DNA of 5,456 bases from Chitinophagaceae bacterium (GTDB lineage: Bacteria > Bacteroidota > Bacteroidia > Chitinophagales > Chitinophagaceae). Made by a program: the position numbers and the translations under genes. The stretch's first letter is position 1, and each line of letters opens with the position of its first letter. The stretch lies in the NCBI GenBank assembly GCA_019454915.1, contig JACFNM010000283.1, positions 1-5,456 of the forward strand. Direction: 5' to 3'. The notes under the pieces are model-generated. The model saw only the letters and a list, made by a program, of their open reading frames with translations. It had not been told where the DNA came from and ran no database searches. Shown piece by piece: positions 4,861 to 5,456 of this stretch.

Positions 4861-5193
4861 ATGAGTAATTACAACATCAATAAAGGCATTGGAAGAACGG
4901 TAGAGTTCAAAGGACTGAAAGCGCAATACCTGTTCATTTTCGCCGGGAGCTTGCTCGGTGTACTTATCCTCGTAATGATACTGTACATGGCAGGCGCAAA
5001 CTCGTATCTGTGCCTGTTCATCGGGGCTGGCGGCGCATCGCTCATTGTATGGAAAACATTTGCGCTTAACGGCAAGTATGGCGAACACGGATTGATGAAG
5101 ATGGGCGCAAAGAAAAAGCATCCCCGTTATATCATCTGCCGCAAAGCTGTACACCGCTATCTGAAGTTCACCCCAAAAGCCAGTGGCTTATGA
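4861..5193 (+). CDS. traF: TraF, DUF4133 VirB3-like inner-membrane protein
   Basis: A 110-residue protein of the DUF4133/TraF family, the VirB3-like inner-membrane part of the Bacteroidota type IV secretion channel. The N-terminus YNINKGIGRTVEFKGLKAQY is characteristic. Two adjacent membrane helices follow (YLFIFAGSLLGVLILVMILYMAG, about 23-45, and SYLCLFIGAGGASLIVWKTF, about 48-67). The C-terminal tail is basic and cytoplasmic (KYGEHGLMKMGAKKKHPRYIICRKAVHRYL). VirB3 proteins work with the VirB4 ATPase, and here the gene overlaps the VirB4-like traG by four bases (ATGA, 5190-5193), which supports coupled synthesis of the two partners. Confidence 0.9.
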   Translation: MSNYNINKGIGRTVEFKGLKAQYLFIFAGSLLGVLILVMILYMAGANSYLCLFIGAGGASLIVWKTFALNGKYGEHGLMKMGAKKKHPRYIICRKAVHRYLKFTPKASGL

Positions 5194-5456
5194 GAAACAC
5201 AGCAAAAGCCACAACGCTGGAAAGCAAGTTTCCATTACTGGCGGTGGAACACAACTGTATCATTTCAAAAGATGCAGACATTACAGCTTGCTTTCAGGTG
5301 CATTTGCCGGAACTGTTTACGGTAGCTTCTGCCGAATACGATGCCATTCATTCCGCATGGCACAAGGCTATCAAGACATTACCGGATTACTCTATTGTAC
5401 ACAAACAGGACTGGTACATTAAAGAAAATTATGCACCCGACATTGCGCAAGACGGA
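5190..5456 (+). CDS. traG: TraG, VirB4-like conjugation ATPase, N-terminal 89 residues
   Basis: The open frame begins with ATG at 5190-5192, overlapping the traF stop, and runs off the right edge in frame, giving 89 residues. The beginning (MRNTAKATTLESKFPLLAVEHNCIISKDADITACFQVHLPELFTV) and the segment LPDYSIVHKQDWYIKENY match the N-terminal domain of the Bacteroidota TraG ATPases, which are VirB4-like and energise the secretion channel. The Walker A and B motifs would be well beyond the window, so ATPase activity is not shown here. The order traE-traF-traG is the standard one in CTnDOT-type elements, which supports the call. It is not the coupling protein that bears the name TraG in other plasmids. 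Confidence 0.9.
   Translation, partial: MRNTAKATTLESKFPLLAVEHNCIISKDADITACFQVHLPELFTVASAEYDAIHSAWHKAIKTLPDYSIVHKQDWYIKENYAPDIAQDG

Noticed and set aside
5183..5422. Plus-strand open frame of 79 codons at the right end
   Set aside because: It overlaps the traG start in another frame; the traG frame from 5190 matches the family and stays open to the edge.

Overview
The window is the junction of the mobilization and transfer regions of a Bacteroidota conjugative transposon (ICE) of the CTnDOT/Tra type. The assignment rests on gene content and order: a mobA-mobB pair reading left, then traA (ParA-like), traB (DUF3408-like), traD, traE (DUF4134), traF (DUF4133) and the start of traG (VirB4-like ATPase) reading right. 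I cannot resolve the host below phylum. I see no insertion sequence, tRNA, rRNA or CRISPR array, and neither end of the element is in the window.

Layout. Positions 1-940 (minus strand) hold a relaxase truncated by the left edge and its small accessory protein, overlapping by ATGA. Positions 941-1671 have no convincing gene but are dense in structure. Six consecutive hairpins lie at 963-1150, next to mobA, and make the best candidate for oriT. A cluster of TGTATG/CATACA-type hexamers lies at 1355-1572. A strong bulged hairpin (1578-1609) and a 10-bp direct repeat lead up to the traA start. Positions 1672-3506 are a tight operon traA-traB-traD with gaps of 6 and 8 nt, closed by a strong bidirectional terminator at 3613-3645. 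Positions 3507-4542 interrupt the transfer genes with one antisense gene for a small predicted lipoprotein, probably cargo. Positions 4543-5456 resume with traE, traF and traG, which encode pilin-like, VirB3-like and VirB4-like parts of the type IV secretion channel.

How the parts work together. MobA and MobB would bind and nick oriT and lead the strand out. TraE, TraF and TraG begin the mating-channel operon. TraA and TraB are the least explained. A short ParA ATPase without an N-terminal DNA-binding domain, followed at once by a small predicted ribbon-helix-helix protein and preceded by a repeat cluster, has the layout of a type Ib plasmid partition locus. I propose that this is a partition or relaxosome-positioning module carried by the ICE; that is an inference.
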